A stretch of DNA of 8,376 bases from UBA8337 sp965657665. GTDB lineage: Bacteria; Pseudomonadota; Alphaproteobacteria; RS24. Where the stretch lies: positions 1-8,376 of the forward strand of contig CBFHPF010000059.1 in NCBI GenBank assembly GCA_965657665.1. The letters run 5' to 3'. A program made the translations under genes and the position numbers. A model generated the notes under the pieces. It saw nothing but the letters and a program-made list of their open reading frames with translations. It searched no databases and was not told the origin of the DNA. Shown here piece after piece: positions 6,086-8,376 of the stretch (position 1 is the stretch's first letter; each line of letters starts with the position of its first letter).

Positions 6086-7363
6086 AACGCGATCGAAAAT
6101 CGTGTCGACATGCTTGAAGTGATAGCCGAGGTCGAAAAGGGCCTCCAACTCATCATCACTCAGCACAACTTCTTCATCCGCTTTCAGCAAATCAAGGAAC
6201 TGGCCTTCGCCACGCCAAACCGGCATGGCATTGCGCTGCACCAAACGATAGGCATCTTCGCGGCTGACACCGGCTTGGGTCAGAGCCAGCAAGACGCGCT
6301 GCGAATGCACCAAACCGCCGAGCTTGTCGAGATTGGCCTGCATGCGCTCTGGATAAATCAGCAGGTTTTCAACCACATTGGTCAAGCGCACCAATGCAAA
6401 GTCCAGCGTGATGGTGGCATCGGGGCCAATCATACGCTCAACTGAAGAATGCGAAATATCGCGCTCATGCCATAGCGCGACATTTTCCATGGCCGGCATG
6501 GCCATGCCTCGCACCAAACGTGCCAGACCTGTGAGGTTTTCGGTCAGCACCGGATTACGCTTATGCGGCATGGCAGATGAGCCTTTTTGGCCTTCTGAAA
6601 AATACTCTTCGGCTTCCAGCACTTCTGTGCGTTGCAAATGACGCACTTCGACGGCAAGGCGTTCGATAGAGGAAGCAATCACACCCAAAGTGGCAAAGAA
6701 CATGGCGTGGCGGTCGCGCGGAATGACTTGTGTCGACACCGGCTCGATTTCCAAGCCCATCGCATCAGCGACATGCGCCTCAACGGAAGGGTCGATATTG
6801 GCAAATGTACCGACCGCACCGGAAATGGCGCAGGTGGCAATTTCAGCCCGCGCGGCACGCAAGCGGTCGCGGCAGCGGTCAAACTCGGCATAAGCTTGCG
6901 CCAACTTCAGCCCGAAGGTTGTCGGCTCGGCGTGAATGCCGTGACTGCGCCCGATCGTGGCCGTCATTTTGTGTTCCATCGCGCGCTTTTTAATCGCCGC
7001 CAGCAGCGCATCCATATCTTGCAGTAAAATATCGGCGGCACGCATAAGCTGCACATTGAGGCAGGTATCCAGCACGTCTGATGAGGTCATACCCTGATGC
7101 ACGAAGCGTGCTTCCGGCCCGACATGCTCAGCCAGACTGGTCAGAAAGGCGATAACGTCATGTTTGACTTCGCGCTCAATCTCATCAATGCGGTCGACAT
7201 CGAAAGCACCTTTTTCGCGCACAGCCTTAGCGGCTTCTTCCGGCACAATGCCAAGTTTAACCATCGCATCCATGGCGTGGGTTTCAATTTCGAGCCAAAT
7301 GGAAAAGCGGCTTTCGGCTTCCCAAAGGGCGGTCATCTCAGGGCGGGCATAACGCGGAATCAT
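6077..7363 (-). CDS. purB: Adenylosuccinate lyase
   Basis: The 428-residue enzyme belongs to the fumarase/aspartase superfamily. It releases fumarate from SAICAR (giving AICAR) and from adenylosuccinate (giving AMP). Signatures are TSSDVLDT (93-100), GRSHGIHAEPT (138-148) and the family signature GSSAMPHKRNP (261-271). His68, His89, His141, Lys268 and Glu275 coincide in numbering with residues I recall as functional in the B. subtilis enzyme. The start at 7363 (MIPRYARPEM) is chosen because AAGGAG lies 7 nt upstream and homologues begin this way. The frame is open 23 codons further, but that part has no family resemblance. It is the first pur gene of the cluster. No clean sigma-70 promoter is visible upstream, although that 111-bp gap holds repeats. 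Confidence 0.97.
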   Translation of the reverse strand: MIPRYARPEMTALWEAESRFSIWLEIETHAMDAMVKLGIVPEEAAKAVREKGAFDVDRIDEIEREVKHDVIAFLTSLAEHVGPEARFVHQGMTSSDVLDTCLNVQLMRAADILLQDMDALLAAIKKRAMEHKMTATIGRSHGIHAEPTTFGLKLAQAYAEFDRCRDRLRAARAEIATCAISGAVGTFANIDPSVEAHVADAMGLEIEPVSTQVIPRDRHAMFFATLGVIASSIERLAVEVRHLQRTEVLEAEEYFSEGQKGSSAMPHKRNPVLTENLTGLARLVRGMAMPAMENVALWHERDISHSSVERMIGPDATITLDFALVRLTNVVENLLIYPERMQANLDKLGGLVHSQRVLLALTQAGVSREDAYRLVQRNAMPVWRGEGQFLDLLKADEEVVLSDDELEALFDLGYHFKHVDTIFDRVFG

Positions 7364-7370
7364 AAGCAAT

Positions 7371-7376
7371 CTCCTT
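7371..7376 (-). promoter_or_regulatory. Ribosome-binding site deciding the purB start
   Basis: AAGGAG on the minus strand is 7 nt before the ATG at 7361-7363. It rules in favour of the MIPRYARPEM start over the upstream in-frame ATG at 7432. Confidence 0.85.
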
Positions 7377-7421
7377 TGGCTGTGAGATACCAGAAGCGCG
7401 ACGATTCTTGAAGCGAAAGAG

Positions 7422-7444
7422 CGCGTTTTCATGTGTGAAACGCG
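7422..7444. promoter_or_regulatory. Inverted repeat in the radC-purB gap
   Basis: CGCGTTT (7422-7428) and AAACGCG (7438-7444) are exact inverted copies. On the minus strand the stem extends to CGCGTTTCA / TGAAAACGCG with one bulged A and a CACA loop. It is followed by CTCTTTCG, which is too poor in T for a good terminator. It may be a radC-end hairpin, part of the purB leader, or an operator. No function is proven. Confidence 0.4.
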
Positions 7445-7446
7445 AT

Positions 7447-7470
7447 AATTTCACTCAATTTCACTCAATT
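7447..7470. repeat. 10-bp direct tandem repeat upstream of purB
   Basis: TCACTCAATT occurs twice back to back (7451-7470), and the preceding AATT (7447-7450) extends the period to 2.4 copies. Read toward purB, each unit contains TTGAGTGAAA. A spacing of one helical turn puts both units on the same DNA face, as with some regulator sites. It begins 4 bp beyond the radC stop and is about 85-110 bp from the purB start. Confidence 0.6.
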
Positions 7471-7474
7471 GGCT

Positions 7475-8203
7475 TCAAAGCAGACCTTTTTCCTTAAAAC
7501 TCAAAACTTCGCCGCGCGCCACCACCAAATGGTCGTGCAGAACAATATTAAAAGCCCCCGCCAAATCATTGAGCTTTTGCGTCATCTCAATATCGGCGCG
7601 CGATGGCTGCGGGTCACCGCTAGGGTGATTATGCGCGATAATCAGCGCGGTCGCATCCAGTTCCAAAGCGCGCTTAATCACTTCACGCGGATAAACCGGC
7701 GTGTGGTCAACTGTGCCGCTGCCCATTTTCTCATCGGCAATCAGTCTGTTCTTTTTGTCGAGAAACATGACGTGGAAGCTTTCGACTTTTTCCTCGGCCA
7801 TTTTGGTGCGGCAATAAACGATTAAATCATCCCATCCGGCCATTACCAGTCGGTTCAAGGTTTTGACCTGCCCGAACCGCAATGCGGCAGCGCGAATGGT
7901 TCTGAATTCATCGACCACACGCTGGGCAATGCCATCAAATTTGATGAGCTCTTCTTCCGGTGCCGCCATGACGGCTGAAATATCGCCGAAATGCTTCATC
8001 AGCTTATGCGCCAGCACTTTGACATCGCGGCGTGGGATGGCGCGAAACAAAACAAGNNNNNNNNNNACAAGTTCCAAAATTTCATGGTCTTGCACGGCGT
8101 CGGGCCCGCCTTGGCGCAAGCGTTTGCGCAGGCGGTCGCGATGGCCTTGTCTTTCGGGTTCTTTTGGTTTGCCGGGTGGCGGTTTTATTGGTTTTTCTTG
8201 CAC
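7475..8203 (-). CDS. radC: RadC/JAB-domain protein (MPN+ family), interrupted by an assembly gap
   Basis: An N-terminal helix-hairpin-helix-like part (about 20-110, with HRDRLRKR and AIPRRDVKVLAHKL) precedes a JAB/MPN domain (about 120-242). The metal-binding JAMM motif is complete: HNHPSGDPQPSRAD with His191, His193, Ser201 and Asp204. Despite the name, a DNA-repair role for RadC is doubtful and its biochemical function is unsettled; the motif predicts a zinc metallo-hydrolase. Ten Ns break codons 46-49. Removing the artefact described at 8052-8071 gives 237 residues. The start is GTG at 8203: an in-frame TGA (8207-8209) lies just upstream, and AGGAG (8213-8217) is 9 nt away. It follows map by 23 nt. 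Its stop is at 7475-7477. Confidence 0.93.
   Translation of the reverse strand: MQEKPIKPPPGKPKEPERQGHRDRLRKRLRQGGPDAVQDHEILELXXXXLVLFRAIPRRDVKVLAHKLMKHFGDISAVMAAPEEELIKFDGIAQRVVDEFRTIRAAALRFGQVKTLNRLVMAGWDDLIVYCRTKMAEEKVESFHVMFLDKKNRLIADEKMGSGTVDHTPVYPREVIKRALELDATALIIAHNHPSGDPQPSRADIEMTQKLNDLAGAFNIVLHDHLVVARGEVLSFKEKGLL
8052..8071. other. Scaffold gap of 10 N flanked by duplicated ACAAG
   Basis: Bases 8057-8066 are N. ACAAG occurs immediately before (8052-8056) and immediately after (8067-8071) the gap. Collapsing the two copies and the Ns removes 15 nt, keeps the radC frame, and gives EILELVLFRAIPRRD, which matches the usual RadC pattern. This points to two contigs that overlap by 5 bases and were joined with placeholder Ns, not to missing sequence. 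Confidence 0.9.
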
Positions 8204-8212
8204 CCGTCATGT

Positions 8213-8217
8213 CTCCT
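8213..8217 (-). promoter_or_regulatory. Ribosome-binding site for the radC GTG start
   Basis: AGGAG on the minus strand is 9 nt from the GTG at 8203. An ATG at 8210 is only 2 nt away, in another frame and too close to use efficiently, so GTG is the likely start. Confidence 0.65.
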
Positions 8218-8226
8218 ATTAGCGCG

Positions 8227-8376
8227 TCATGCGGGTGGCGCCCGATGCGGCGTATCGCTTCCGTTAAGCGATTTGGTGAATATCTCACAACCATCGGCGG
8301 TAATGCCGACTGAGTGCTCAAATTGGGCCGACAGAGTTCGGTCACGCGTAACGGCTGTCCAGCCATCGCCAAGGAT
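8227..8376 (-). CDS. map: Methionine aminopeptidase type I, C-terminal fragment
   Basis: The last 49 codons of a gene that begins beyond the window run in from its right edge. The sequence DGWTAVTRDRTLSAQFEH (fragment residues 4-21) followed by SVGITADGCEIFT (22-34) is the hallmark C-terminus of type I MetAP. The glutamate in AQFEH corresponds to the last metal ligand (E235 in the E. coli enzyme). The enzyme removes the initiator methionine from new proteins in the cytosol. The final 15 residues (KSLNGSDTPHRAPPA) are not conserved and look like a loose tail. It ends with TGA at 8227-8229, 23 nt before radC, whose ribosome-binding site lies in that gap; map-radC is a probable co-transcribed pair. 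Confidence 0.93.
   Translation of the reverse strand: MLGDGWTAVTRDRTLSAQFEHSVGITADGCEIFTKSLNGSDTPHRAPPA

Noticed and set aside
5969..6445. 158-codon + strand frame crossing the purC start and the purB end
   Set aside because: It is antisense to two certain genes, has no family resemblance and no good ribosome-binding site.
7403..7407. GANTC (CcrM methylation) site in the purB leader, and another at 6053-6057
   Set aside because: Such 5-base sites occur by chance every few hundred bases; two intergenic examples do not support cell-cycle control.
7364..7432. N-terminal extension of PurB by 23 residues from an upstream ATG
   Set aside because: A good ribosome-binding site precedes the internal ATG at 7363, homologues start at MIPRY, and the extension would read through the inverted-repeat region.
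7364..7474. A sigma-70 promoter for purB
   Set aside because: TTGAGT occurs twice, but no acceptable -10 lies 16-18 bp downstream; TGGTATCTC resembles an extended -10 yet lacks a partner. I could not support a call.
8082..8372. 96-codon minus-strand frame overlapping map and radC
   Set aside because: It occupies the wrong frame across two recognised genes and its basic, repetitive composition is a by-product of them.
1..8376. A novel defence, mobile or biosynthetic system
   Set aside because: Apart from short gaps, every base falls in a recognised housekeeping gene, with no transposase, integrase, att-like repeat, array or unknown operon.

Overview
This window looks like ordinary chromosomal core DNA from an alphaproteobacterium. 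The evidence is the gene order (a pur cluster running into bolA and grxD, converging on rpsD), the small-PurL/PurS/PurQ form of FGAM synthase, and the sequence character of S4, RadC and the SpoU-type methyltransferase. I cannot place it below class level. A 10-base run of N shows that it comes from a draft assembly, possibly a metagenome bin.

Layout. On the + strand, a partial SpoU-family RNA methyltransferase (probably trmJ, 1-711) is followed by rpsD (818-1438), which has its own near-consensus sigma-70 promoter at 729-756. A bidirectional terminator at 1465-1498 separates this unit from everything to its right. The rest lies on the minus strand; in transcription order it is map (3' end only, 8227-8376), radC (7475-8203, interrupted by the N run), purB (6077-7363), purC (5242-6006), purS (4987-5232), purQ (4315-4983), purL (2117-4318), bolA (1868-2107) and grxD (1517-1846). 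From purC to grxD the genes are separated by 21 nt or less, or overlap. Several stop codons lie inside the next gene's Shine-Dalgarno sequence, so this is almost certainly one translationally coupled operon.

Function. PurS, PurQ and PurL form the three-part FGAM synthase. PurC makes SAICAR, and PurB acts twice, on SAICAR and on adenylosuccinate. BolA and the monothiol glutaredoxin are known partners in iron-sulfur cluster handling and ride at the end of the purine transcript. map-radC is a separate housekeeping pair upstream.

I found no mobile element, CRISPR array, tRNA, defence system or unknown gene, and I do not think an undescribed multi-gene system is present. No stretch of 300 bases lacks a gene. 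The points worth checking are regulatory or technical: a terminator-like hairpin between the rpsD promoter and start codon, a 10-bp tandem repeat plus an inverted repeat ahead of purB, hairpins between purB and purC, and an evident scaffolding artefact in radC that can be repaired by eye.
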